Shown here: in pieces, positions 42,231 through 50,327 of the stretch | Layout of the letters: each line of letters begins with the position of its first letter | Numbering within the stretch: position 1 is the stretch's first letter | NCBI RefSeq assembly: GCF_003425685.1 | Contig: NZ_QJKM01000026.1 | Coordinates: 1 to 52,930 of the forward strand | DNA: 52,930 nt | Reading direction: 5' to 3' | Source: Rhizobium terrae | GTDB taxonomy: Bacteria; Pseudomonadota; Alphaproteobacteria; Rhizobiales; Rhizobiaceae | Position numbers and translations under genes: made by a program | Notes under the pieces: generated by a model | Databases searched by the model: none | Told to the model about the DNA's origin: nothing | Seen by the model: the letters and a program-made list of their open reading frames with translations, nothing else

Positions 42231-42714
42231 GTCAGTTACTCCTTCGGTTGCTCGGGACCATTCCCGATGGCGCCCGAAGAAGGGGCCGAGCCGCAGGCGT
42301 CACCGAAGCAAAGCGAAGGGGAACCCCCTTGCGGGGTTGACGCTGATTGCGGCCGGTCCCTTAGAAAGGCGACATAAAGAACGGGAATGGTCTTGAAGCA
42401 GCCGGGGCGGTGAAGTCAGGCAAATCCGTTCGCATCACGGCCACGTCAAGTCACAGCCCGATTTGGCAGTTAAGATCACCTAACGGCTATGGAGCGTGGA
42501 CCCCTACGACGCCTGAGCATGCTGAGCGGTCATGAAATCTCGATCCACCAAACCTCAAATCTCGTCTGGCTTCCGATCGCGGCGGGGTTCGTCGACGTCA
42601 ACGGCAGGCCGAAAGTCATCATTGTCACGCACCAGTCGGTATGCCCGATTTACGGTCGCAGGTAGCAATACGTGCCGCTCCGACATGTGAGCGCAATTCC
42701 AACCAGCACGAACC
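42231..42714. other. Intergenic region with leader hairpin; no firm gene
   Basis: About 480 nt upstream of DUF736. A strong hairpin AACCCC-CTTGC-GGGGTT lies near 42324-42341, in what would be the DUF736 leader. A short leftward frame of 43 codons (42555-42686, MSERHVLLPATVNRAYRLVR...) has no convincing ribosome site and is not called. No RNA gene or repeat array is evident. Confidence 0.4.
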
Positions 42715-43341
42715 TCAATTTTTCGGAGATGCCGTCTTGGGCCTTGGTTGATACAGCCGGCGTTTGGCATTCGAACGCAAAGCGTTGCGAACGTCCTTGT
42801 CGACGATATCGATGTCAAACCACTCGGGGTCGAACTGGCCTCCGCACCATCGCTTCGTGTCGGCATGTTCCGGATCATTCCGATCGGCCATGATTTCCAG
42901 AAACCGCTCATATCCAGGAACACCACCAACGTCTTCAGGTGGCCTTGCTCGTGCACCTGCAATGCAGGCGCCGTGTTTCGGAGCGACATCGAGCGAAAGA
43001 AATTCCTCTACCATCACTGTGTGGCGCCAACTGTCTCCGAAATCGTAGTGATATGTGAATCGGGCGCCATATTCGAAATCCCGCAGCAGGACGTCCCTGA
43101 AATCGAAGACACGGGAATCGCCCTCGAATGCATCCTCCATCAACAGTTTGACGTCGCCGTATCGCAATCCGCCGACCCTGAATTCATACAGATGGTAGTT
43201 CCACCAATTGAAGGCAGCCTGAATGGCGAGGTGCAGCTGCTCCAGGTTCCAGCTGGATGGCAGAACAATCCTCCGCCAGATCTCCGGCTCGATCTCGTCG
43301 ATGGATACGCGAAGCTGAGCGGCGTTGATCGGTTTGAACAT
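42715..43341 (-). CDS. Plasmid pRiA4b ORF-3-like protein
   Basis: A 208-aa protein of the family named after Ri plasmid pRiA4b ORF-3: QLRVSIDEIEPEIWRRIVLP, LEQLHLAIQAAFNWWNYHLY, EFRVGGLRYGD, FTYHYDFGDSWRHTVMVEEF, CIAGARARPPEDVGGVPGYE. Full length and intact. The family is widespread on plasmids and in mobile regions, with unknown function. Confidence 0.93.
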   Translation of the reverse strand: MFKPINAAQLRVSIDEIEPEIWRRIVLPSSWNLEQLHLAIQAAFNWWNYHLYEFRVGGLRYGDVKLLMEDAFEGDSRVFDFRDVLLRDFEYGARFTYHYDFGDSWRHTVMVEEFLSLDVAPKHGACIAGARARPPEDVGGVPGYERFLEIMADRNDPEHADTKRWCGGQFDPEWFDIDIVDKDVRNALRSNAKRRLYQPRPKTASPKN

Positions 43342-43402
43342 TTCATACCTTCGATTTCAACACGTGATCCTTTGCCTTCTGGCAGGGGAAGGATAATCGG
43401 CG

Positions 43403-43918
43403 TCACTGCGATCTTACACTCAACTCTAGCCAGCCACGAATATCAGACAAGGAGCGAACAAGAACCGACGGATTGTCTTTCGCGGGCGTGAAATCCCAAC
43501 TCTGCCAATACCGTTCGGCTTCTTCATCGACTGCTCTGACCACCACTGCGCGGCCGCCGACGAGGTTGGCACCTGCGACACAGCGCTGGAACGCATCCTT
43601 GACCAGCGCCGTGCCAATTCCTCGTCCGCCGTAGTTGAGGTCCACTGCCAGCTGACCAATCAGCAAGCATGGGATCGGGTCTGGCGGCATGCCCGTGCGG
43701 ATTTTACGGGTGGTCTGATTTGGTGCGATAACAGTTGGAGCCAATCCGTAATAGCCTACGACAACATCACCGTCGCAGATCACGAAGACACGGGTAAAAC
43801 CATGTTGCTGATTGTTGCGGGAGAATTTGACCAACCAGGCATCCAGAGAGGGCTTTCCACAGGTAAAGCCCTCCAATCGATGCCGATCGGAGAGTAACTC
43901 GACTTTTGTGAAAGCCAC
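43403..43918 (-). CDS. GNAT-family acetyltransferase toxin (TacT-like)
   Basis: A 171-aa GNAT protein. Substrate-side CGKPSLDAWLVKFSRNNQQ, RVFVICDGDVVVGYYGLAPT and the acetyl-CoA loop QLAVDLNYGGRGIGTALVKD (RGxG) are followed by SWDFTPAKDNPSVLVRSLSD. With a DUF1778 partner 3 nt upstream it matches TacT/AtaT-type toxins that acetylate aminoacyl-tRNA and block translation. It probably stabilises the plasmid by post-segregational killing. Confidence 0.88.
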   Translation of the reverse strand: MAFTKVELLSDRHRLEGFTCGKPSLDAWLVKFSRNNQQHGFTRVFVICDGDVVVGYYGLAPTVIAPNQTTRKIRTGMPPDPIPCLLIGQLAVDLNYGGRGIGTALVKDAFQRCVAGANLVGGRAVVVRAVDEEAERYWQSWDFTPAKDNPSVLVRSLSDIRGWLELSVRSQ

Positions 43919-43921
43919 GGA

Positions 43922-44206
43922 TCAGTTTTCCCAAGGTGCCTTGCGCTGGAGGCGCTCGGTCACCTTGTCCGAGGGCGGTGTTGGGTCCGCTTCGATCACG
44001 GAAACGAAAGCCTCGAACGCATCCGGCGACAGACGGATGATGCTTTCGTTCAGGATCGCAGACTGTGCCTCGTGGACGGCGGCGCGGCGCATGAATTCCG
44101 TCCGCGACAATCCCGTCAATGCAGCGCCCCGGTCGATGATCGCAAGATCGTCGTCGCGGAAGCGCATGGAAACCGGCGTCTCTTTTCGGATCGATAATGC
44201 GGACAT
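43922..44206 (-). CDS. DUF1778 antitoxin (TacA-like)
   Basis: A 94-aa ribbon-helix-helix antitoxin from ATG 44206: SIRKETPVSMRFRDDDLAII, DRGAALTGLSRTEFMRRAAV, LSPDAFEAFVSVIEADPTPP. The C-terminal tail (TERLQRKAPWEN) is the part that usually caps the toxin. It precedes the GNAT toxin by 3 nt. A promoter TTGCAA...TTACAT is visible leftward about 60 nt upstream and is likely autorepressed. Confidence 0.88.
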   Translation of the reverse strand: MSALSIRKETPVSMRFRDDDLAIIDRGAALTGLSRTEFMRRAAVHEAQSAILNESIIRLSPDAFEAFVSVIEADPTPPSDKVTERLQRKAPWEN

Positions 44207-44299
44207 GAAGTTGGCCTGTTCAGATGATTTGGATGACAGAATGTAATGCAGAGCGCAGTACATTGCAAGTCTAGGAGATGAGAGGGATGGAGAAGTGCC

Positions 44300-45238
44300 T
44301 TACGCAACTCCTCCTGCCTGCCAGACCGGGATGCCCAGACGACGTGCCTTATCCACGAGATTGTCTGTGATGCCATTGCCCGGGAAGACGATCAGACCGG
44401 CGGGCATGACCGAGAGCATTTCGTCATTGCGTCGGAAGGGAGCGGCCTTGGCATGTTTCGTCCAGTTCGGCTTAAAGCTGATTTGGGTGATCTTGCGGGC
44501 CTCGGCCCAGCAGGCGGCGATGCGCTCGGCTCCCTTGGGCGATCCGCCATGCAGCAGAACCATGTCGAGGTGTTTGGCCTGGGCCTGGTCGAGCTTCGCC
44601 CAGATCCGCTCGTGATCGTTGAAATCCATGCCGCCGGCAAAGGCGATCTTGGTCCCGGCCGGAATGAGCACCTCGGTCTCGGCGCGTCGGCGCGCGGCTA
44701 AGAAATCGCGGCTATCGATCATCGCCGCCGTCATATTGGCGTGGCTGACCTTGGAGCCGGTACGCGGCCTCCAGGCCGATCCGGTCTGGGCTTCGAAGAG
44801 GTCGCTCGCATAGTCGCGCATGAACTCGAAACTGTTGCGGCGCTCCAGAAGCGTGATGCCCTCGGCGATCAGCCGTTCCAGCTCGACGCTTTTGACTTCG
44901 GAGCCGTCTTGCTCCCGCTGGCCAGAACGCTGCGCCTCCTCGTTGCGGTCGAGCTCGCGCTGGATCCGCTCGCCGCTGCGGTGGAAGAGATTGACGGTCG
45001 ACCAGAGCAGGTCTTCGAGATCGGGTTCGAGACGGGTGTCTCCGAGCATTTCGAAGAGGGCGCTGAAGATGGCGGTAAGGCCGGCTTCGACCGCAGGCTC
45101 TTCGGGCAGCGGCCGTGGATCGGGCTCGTCCTGGAAAGGACGATGGCCGTGCAGTTGCATCTCGAAGATGACGCGGTCGGTGGGAGAGGATGCGTGGGAA
45201 GGCTCATTGCCGTCGTCCGGGGTCGAAAACAGGTCCAT
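44300..45238 (-). CDS. DUF2493 (SLOG-like) protein
   Basis: A 312-aa protein. ATG 45238 is preferred over 45250 because GGAG lies just ahead of it. N-terminal helical part (LTAIFSALFEMLGDTRLEPD), then the DUF2493 domain: KIAFAGGMDFNDHERIWAKL, LDMVLLHGGSPKGAERIAAC, ISFKPNWTKHAKAAPFRRND, GLIVFPGNGITDNLVDKARR. The GGxPKGAE motif is the nucleotide-binding-like loop of the SLOG superfamily. Common on rhizobial plasmids beside ParB-like genes; function unknown. Confidence 0.88.
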   Translation of the reverse strand: MDLFSTPDDGNEPSHASSPTDRVIFEMQLHGHRPFQDEPDPRPLPEEPAVEAGLTAIFSALFEMLGDTRLEPDLEDLLWSTVNLFHRSGERIQRELDRNEEAQRSGQREQDGSEVKSVELERLIAEGITLLERRNSFEFMRDYASDLFEAQTGSAWRPRTGSKVSHANMTAAMIDSRDFLAARRRAETEVLIPAGTKIAFAGGMDFNDHERIWAKLDQAQAKHLDMVLLHGGSPKGAERIAACWAEARKITQISFKPNWTKHAKAAPFRRNDEMLSVMPAGLIVFPGNGITDNLVDKARRLGIPVWQAGGVA

Positions 45239-45636
45239 CGTGATCTCCATCGGTTGGGGCCGCGACTCTCGCGACCTGACGGCGATCCCTGTTCACGCGG
45301 GACCGGGCCGGAACCGCAAACGCAGTGCAGCGGCCCAGCGCAGCGCCGGGCGGCGGAGGGAGGGTTTGTTGATCCGCGAGGAATGCCGGCAGCACCGCGC
45401 CGGCAGGGGAAGAAACCCGACCGACCCGCTGAAGGCTTGAGGGCGCGCCTGGTAAGGGAAGCCTCTCGGCAGGTCCGCAGGCGTGCGCCATCGCACGGAG
45501 ATTCTGGACCAAGCCAAGCCCCCTCGATGCGACGCAGGCTGCCTCCCCTCACCTCTTCCACTTCCGTTCAGCGGCACAGCAAAGACACAACCTCTTCGCT
45601 CGGGATCGGTTGGACGGACTGCTTGCCGCCGTCCAT
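45239..45636. other. GC-rich spacer between the ParB-like and DUF2493 genes; no gene seen
   Basis: About 400 nt with overlapping open frames in all directions caused by high GC, none with a ribosome site or recognisable product. Because the ParB-like protein ends abruptly at the left edge of its gene, part of this stretch may be leftover from a deletion joining the two genes. Confidence 0.35.
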
Positions 45637-47556
45637 TCACGAAAGACACGGCGGAAAGCTTAGCCGACCGATGGCCTCGTTCGGCCCGAATAGATGGCCG
45701 ATCAACTCCGCAGCCTGATCACCCTTGGCCTCCCGAACTGCCTGCAGGATTCTGGCCTTGGTGACACGGCCGAGATAGTTGTCAGCCGTCGGTGTCCAGC
45801 CGGCATCCACCATGTTGAAGCCGATCGATCGGGCGAGTTGATCGGCATGTGCGATCGCGCGGGTCCGCTTGTTCCATGGCTCGATCACCGCGTTGACCGA
45901 CGACGCCGCGCAATGCGCAAGCAGCGCCCGCCGGCTGACCTCGTCGAGGGCGACAAGGAAGTCCCAGAGATCATTCGGATCCTTTGGCAGATCCTGACCC
46001 CACGCTTCATGGCGCTGATCGATCTCTTTCGCCCACACCGTTTCGCCAAGACCCGACGTCTGGCTGAAGCGGGCACTTTGCAGTGTGACCTCCAGGCATG
46101 AGTCTGATCCGTAGTAATAAAAGGTCTTCAGCACGAAGGCATGCAGGACTGCGATGAAAGCGATCACCGAATCGTTCGCCAGCGCATTGCGAAGCGCCAC
46201 GGTTCGTGCGGCCGTCAGATCGAGAACAAGACGATCGGGAAGTGGTTTGATCACCTCGTCTTCGTCCTCGGTTTGAGCAGCGTCTCCGCCTGCCGCTTGA
46301 GACGAGGGCAGGAAGTTGCCCTCCCCGTCGCTGCTCTCATCGTCGTCGTCAGATAGATCGCTCTCGGCCCTCGGCTCGTCTTCTGGCCTCACAAAGCCAC
46401 GCTCGATCTTGAGTTCACCACCGGCGCCGAGCGAGATGAAGACACCGCCGCGGGCGACCTCCTGTGGATCGAACACATATGGCCGGTCGTTGAGCCGGTC
46501 GAGCTCGGCACCAAGCTTCTCCAGCTTCTGTTCGGTCGCCTCCGAGTACTCGCTCGCCTCCGCATATTCTGCGTCGAGCTTGTCGTATTCGGCACGGGTG
46601 GCGTCATAGCGGGCCAGTTCGTCATCAGTCATTTCGGCCTGCTCGCCGTAGAAGCGACGCAGACCAGACGTGTGACCGTAGGGGAAGTCGAAGGCGGCTT
46701 CGACCCATTTCCAGCCTTCGCTCACCTGGATCGCCTCGGCGTCAGCCTTGAGCTTCTCCATCACGAGCTGCTCCAGCAGGGCTGGATCCTGCAGCCAGCC
46801 GCCCTGATCCTGGTCGAACAGGTCACGCATGGTCAAACCGCCCGCGGCCTCGTAGGCTTCGATGCCGACATAGACAGCGCGGCGGTCGCTGGCGCGGATC
46901 GCGGTCTCGGTCAGGAGCCGCCGGATGTAATAGGGCTCTCGGCTATGCGAGCGCGAGACCATATCCCAGACCTGCTCCTGGCGAACATGATCGTTGGTGA
47001 TCGAGAAGGCCATGATCTGCTCGAGCGTCATCTCGTCCTCGGCATAAAGATCGAGGAGCCGCGGCGAGACGGAGGCCAGCCGCAGGCGCTGCTTCACGGT
47101 GGCAACCGAGACGAAGAAACGCACGGCGATCTCCTCCTCACCCAGCCCCTGCTCGCGCAAGGTCTGGAAAGCGCGGAACTGATCGAGCGGATGCAAGGAT
47201 ACGCGCTGGACGTTTTCGGCAAGGGAGTCCTCGACTTCGAGCGTTTCGCCCTTGCTGACGATGCAGGGAACGCCGGCGGTTTTGGCCAGTCGCTTCTGCG
47301 CGACCAGGCGCTCAAGCGCACGGTAACGGCGACCGCCGGCCGGGATGCGGTAGATGCCGGTCTCGTTGCCATCGTCATCGAGTTCCGGACGGACGTTGAG
47401 GCTGGTCAACAGCCCTCGATGGGCGATGTCTTCCGCCAGATCCTCAATCGAGATGCCCGCCTTGATCTTGCGGACGTTCTGCTGGCTGAGCACCAGCTTG
47501 TTGAAGGGAATATCCCGGGCTGCACTGAGGGTGATTTTGGATGTGGCCTGAGCCAT
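45637..47556 (-). CDS. Large ParB/Spo0J-domain plasmid protein, C-terminus probably truncated
   Basis: A 639-aa protein. The N-terminal ParB domain shows IPFNKLVLSQQNVRKIKAGI, IYRIPAGGRRYRALERLVAQ and SLAENVQRVSLHPLDQFRAF, followed by an HTH (GLGEEEIAVRFFVSVATVKQ). A long middle part with acidic low-complexity (SDLSDDDDESSDGEG) and a C-terminal domain follow. Relatives continue after AKGDQAAELI by some 60 residues; here it ends ELIGHLFGPNEAIGRLSFPP. It is unlinked to a ParA gene and separate from repB, so it is probably not the main partition protein. Confidence 0.85.
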   Translation of the reverse strand: MAQATSKITLSAARDIPFNKLVLSQQNVRKIKAGISIEDLAEDIAHRGLLTSLNVRPELDDDGNETGIYRIPAGGRRYRALERLVAQKRLAKTAGVPCIVSKGETLEVEDSLAENVQRVSLHPLDQFRAFQTLREQGLGEEEIAVRFFVSVATVKQRLRLASVSPRLLDLYAEDEMTLEQIMAFSITNDHVRQEQVWDMVSRSHSREPYYIRRLLTETAIRASDRRAVYVGIEAYEAAGGLTMRDLFDQDQGGWLQDPALLEQLVMEKLKADAEAIQVSEGWKWVEAAFDFPYGHTSGLRRFYGEQAEMTDDELARYDATRAEYDKLDAEYAEASEYSEATEQKLEKLGAELDRLNDRPYVFDPQEVARGGVFISLGAGGELKIERGFVRPEDEPRAESDLSDDDDESSDGEGNFLPSSQAAGGDAAQTEDEDEVIKPLPDRLVLDLTAARTVALRNALANDSVIAFIAVLHAFVLKTFYYYGSDSCLEVTLQSARFSQTSGLGETVWAKEIDQRHEAWGQDLPKDPNDLWDFLVALDEVSRRALLAHCAASSVNAVIEPWNKRTRAIAHADQLARSIGFNMVDAGWTPTADNYLGRVTKARILQAVREAKGDQAAELIGHLFGPNEAIGRLSFPPCLS

Positions 47557-47756
47557 GTCTTTCCTCCATGACGGACCGGCCGGAGCCTCTCTCCAACCCT
47601 CTCAATCCGTCACAAAGACTCCCTCACTCCTCTACCTCTGAGACTTCTCCGCCAGCAAACTACGCCAACCTCATTCGCCATTCTCGGCTGTCGCAGGTTA
47701 TCGCGCGAGATGAATTGGACTCGTATCGAAAATAGTGGCTAATTCAATGTCTTACG

Positions 47757-47980
47757 GAGTAGGCCGCGGCCTACTCGCTCTACCCAAGCCTTCCGTCCAG
47801 CTTATACCCGTCGAACTCGGGCCGACGCATAACCTAAATCCCCCCACATCACTGCCATTGAAAAATTGGTATCTCCAACGGGACAACAAGCCGAAAGATG
47901 GAACTTGCTCAGTCTTTTGGTACGGCGTCGAAAACGCGATTTCCTTCAGAGCTTTGCTGAGTAGGCCGCGGCCTACTCAG
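47757..47980. repeat. Two long perfect palindromes downstream of repC (candidate parS)
   Basis: GAGTAGGCCGCGGCCTACTC is found at 47757-47776 and again at 47959-47978, where the symmetry extends to 24 bp (47957-47980). Centres are 202 bp apart and the second abuts the repC stop. No other copies are in the window. Some repABC plasmids keep their parS centromere downstream of repC, though the usual core GTTNNCNGCNGNNAAC differs. RepB or the adjacent ParB-like protein could bind it. The rest of the 47557-47981 gap holds no gene. Confidence 0.7.
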
Positions 47981-47981
47981 A

Positions 47982-49196
47982 TTACGCTTGCCTAGGATGC
48001 GCTATCCCACTTGCTTTGAGCAAGGCCATTAGCATCGGACCAAGCGAGAACTCATCGCGCCATGTCCGTCGAGTGAGATCTCTAAGATAGCCGCCAGCAT
48101 TGTTGATAAAGCCGGCGCGTTCCAGAATGCAAGCTATCGCAACCGCCGCATTCTCCGGACCCATCACGTCGCACGCATCCTGGTAGGCTGACGGACTTAC
48201 TCCAAGCGTCGATCGCACGACAACGGCAGCGGACATGAATTCACGCCAGCTCCCGATCGCCCCGCCTCGACCATAGTCCAAAATTCGCGGGCAGGCCCTC
48301 AGCACCATTCCTAACGGAAAAGCCTTCAGCTTGTCAGTTTCTCGCCTGATTATTCGGCTCGATCCTTCGCCCTGCTCTTTTCCGGAGCTAGGTTCAAATT
48401 CATTTAGGGATTTTGTATTTGAATTCTGTATGTGCTGCTCGATAAGATCGGCATTGCTGCTCTTATTTCCTACATTATCGTGCATATCCAAGAGATTGAG
48501 GATCTCGGCCTGCAGCATCTGCATTTCTTCAAGAACGGCCGTGACAGTCGCCATAGTGGGCGCCCTCGGGATCCTTGCTACAAGGCCTACATACATCTCT
48601 TCGATTTCATGCCAGTTCCCATCGGCCCCCTCTTCCATAGCTGCGCTGATGAGCTTTCGGACGTCGCGGCGGCAAATCGTCAAGTTTTCCTTAGCCTTTC
48701 GGAACGCGGCGCGATCGGCCTCGACCTGCTGTGCCATGAGGGCCAGTTCTTCCGCACGTGCGAGCAGTGGGGAAAGATCGAAGCCATAAGCAACATCGAT
48801 TTCGCCCGCATTGTCCTTTCTGGCGTAGCGCTTTCCGTTGGGGCTATCTTTTCGCACAATCAAGCCTGCGTCCGCGAGTGCCGCTATGTGGCGGCGGAGC
48901 GCTGCTCCGGACATCCCGTGGGCACGCAAGGCAAGTTGAGCGTTTGATGGGAAGACGATCAAGTTCTCATCCTGGCGAAGTTCGTTGTTTGGATGGAACG
49001 TCAAGAGAGCATTAAGGACCGCTACGCTGTTTGAATGGATACTCAGCAGCTCGAACGCTGCGCATACATCGCGGTAGATTCTCCATTTATCAGCGGTTTT
49101 GCCCTTCTTGATTTCCGTGGAAGCCTGTTGCCATCGCACGAGCGCAAGGGTGATAGGCCGCCGCCCAAAAGGCGTCGTCACATTCCCCGTATTCAT
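47982..49196 (-). CDS. repC: RepC replication initiator
   Basis: A 404-aa initiator. ATG 49196 is chosen (AAAGG about 9 nt upstream); a GTG at 49205 is an alternative. The N-terminal winged-helix DNA-binding domain reads PITLALVRWQQASTEIKKGK, KWRIYRDVCAAFELLSIHSN, and HGMSGAALRRHIAALADAGL. A central AT-richer linker (about 48400-48500) is the usual place of oriV in repABC plasmids. The C-terminal domain reads AAVVVRSTLGVSPSAYQDAC and GGYLRDLTRRTWRDEF. Confidence 0.94.
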   Translation of the reverse strand: MNTGNVTTPFGRRPITLALVRWQQASTEIKKGKTADKWRIYRDVCAAFELLSIHSNSVAVLNALLTFHPNNELRQDENLIVFPSNAQLALRAHGMSGAALRRHIAALADAGLIVRKDSPNGKRYARKDNAGEIDVAYGFDLSPLLARAEELALMAQQVEADRAAFRKAKENLTICRRDVRKLISAAMEEGADGNWHEIEEMYVGLVARIPRAPTMATVTAVLEEMQMLQAEILNLLDMHDNVGNKSSNADLIEQHIQNSNTKSLNEFEPSSGKEQGEGSSRIIRRETDKLKAFPLGMVLRACPRILDYGRGGAIGSWREFMSAAVVVRSTLGVSPSAYQDACDVMGPENAAVAIACILERAGFINNAGGYLRDLTRRTWRDEFSLGPMLMALLKASGIAHPRQA

Positions 49197-49283
49197 CTCT
49201 TTCACCTTTCAGAAGGCAAAAGAATATTGCTCACCAAAACGGTGCCAAAGACTCTTGACGAAGATTCCGGGAAATGCGAATCT

Positions 49284-49347
49284 GTAGTTGCTTAGACAAC
49301 AGATTGGGCCTTCCGGAGCGGTAGCGTTTTGGGGGGCCTTTTCTTTT
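49284..49347 (+). ncRNA. Candidate repABC countertranscribed RNA (incA-type)
   Basis: Located between repB and repC, transcribed opposite to them. On the + strand a stem AATCTGTAGTTG/CAACAGATT (49279-49305) is followed by a terminator: GGCCTTCC (49307-49314) pairing with GGGGGGCC (49331-49338, two G-U pairs), then TTTTCTTTT. A TTGACG at 49255-49260 may be the -35; the -10 is weak. Position and terminator match the small RNAs that repress repC in repABC plasmids. Confidence 0.55.
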
Positions 49348-49352
49348 GCGGT

Positions 49353-50327
49353 TCAGTCTCCAGTTTTTAGTTTTTGTTTGGATCGGTATTCCTCGAACAG
49401 GCTGGGTACCTGTTCAAGGAGGAAGGATGCGAAATCCGGCGTCGCTCGTTTGTCGATGACAAGCTCAAGCTTCGCTTTGCTTTCCTTGATCTGCGCAAGC
49501 CGATCCCCAGCAGGTGCCGACATTACGTCAGGCAAAGAGCGGGCCGTGCGTTTCGATTTCATGAGCAGGATCGCCTTGAAACGTGCAGCGGACTCTAATC
49601 CCTGAACGTCCTTCGAAGTCGCGTAACGTGTTAAAACCTCTATATCCGACGCCTTTTCAACGAAGGCGGCCATATCGAGCCAGCTTCGGCGGCCGACGCC
49701 AGGCGCGCGGCCGATCGCGTCTACGATCGCTTCGGGTATCGTCTCTACGATCTGCAACATCTTCGACAAGTCAGCCTTATCCAGGGACATGGACGAAATG
49801 ATCACGTCACGTGAAAACTGCTTGTGCAGTTGATGGGCAAAGCGAGCCTTCTCAATAAAGGTCAGATCCTCACGCTCATTGTTCTCCTGGCCTTGTGCGA
49901 TGACCAGTTGCTCGTCAGTTAGGTCGCGTACAACTGCCTTGAGTTTTAGCCCGAGTTCGGAAACTGCGCGCAGCCGCCGATGCCCAAATGCTACCTGATA
50001 GCGACCAGGCGTATCGGGGTGAGGGCGGACAAGCACCGGGACCTGTTGGCCCTGTTCAGATATCCGAGCTTTGAGACCGGATATATCGCTATCCATGCGA
50101 TCTCGCACGAAGGACGGATCAACGACATCGGTTTCCAGCTCGATAACACTTTGTCCCGCGGCAAGTATCTTTTCGAGTTCGTCGGCCCGCTGGCCACGAG
50201 AACTCAAATCGCCCAACGATTTGGTCACTGTTGCCAGAGCCTTCGGTTTCGATAATGCGCGAGGAGCTGGCGTCTGTCCGTTCTCCGCCGTCTCGCTAAG
50301 GTGCGCAAATATTCCTTTTCTACTCAT
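49353..50327 (-). CDS. repB: RepB partition protein (ParB-like)
   Basis: A 324-aa ParB of the RepB type. N-terminal MSRKGIFAHLSETAENGQTP, then the ParB nuclease-like boxes: VPVLVRPHPDTPGRYQVAFG, HRRLRAVSELGLKLKAVVRD, IAQGQENNEREDLTFIEKAR; an HTH region SSMSLDKADLSKMLQIVETI; and a C-terminal dimerisation part. It binds parS and works with RepA. ATG overlaps the repA stop by 4 bp. Confidence 0.94.
   Translation of the reverse strand: MSRKGIFAHLSETAENGQTPAPRALSKPKALATVTKSLGDLSSRGQRADELEKILAAGQSVIELETDVVDPSFVRDRMDSDISGLKARISEQGQQVPVLVRPHPDTPGRYQVAFGHRRLRAVSELGLKLKAVVRDLTDEQLVIAQGQENNEREDLTFIEKARFAHQLHKQFSRDVIISSMSLDKADLSKMLQIVETIPEAIVDAIGRAPGVGRRSWLDMAAFVEKASDIEVLTRYATSKDVQGLESAARFKAILLMKSKRTARSLPDVMSAPAGDRLAQIKESKAKLELVIDKRATPDFASFLLEQVPSLFEEYRSKQKLKTGD

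Noticed and set aside
42555..42686. 43-codon leftward frame upstream of DUF736
   Set aside because: No ribosome site and no recognisable motif; may be chance.
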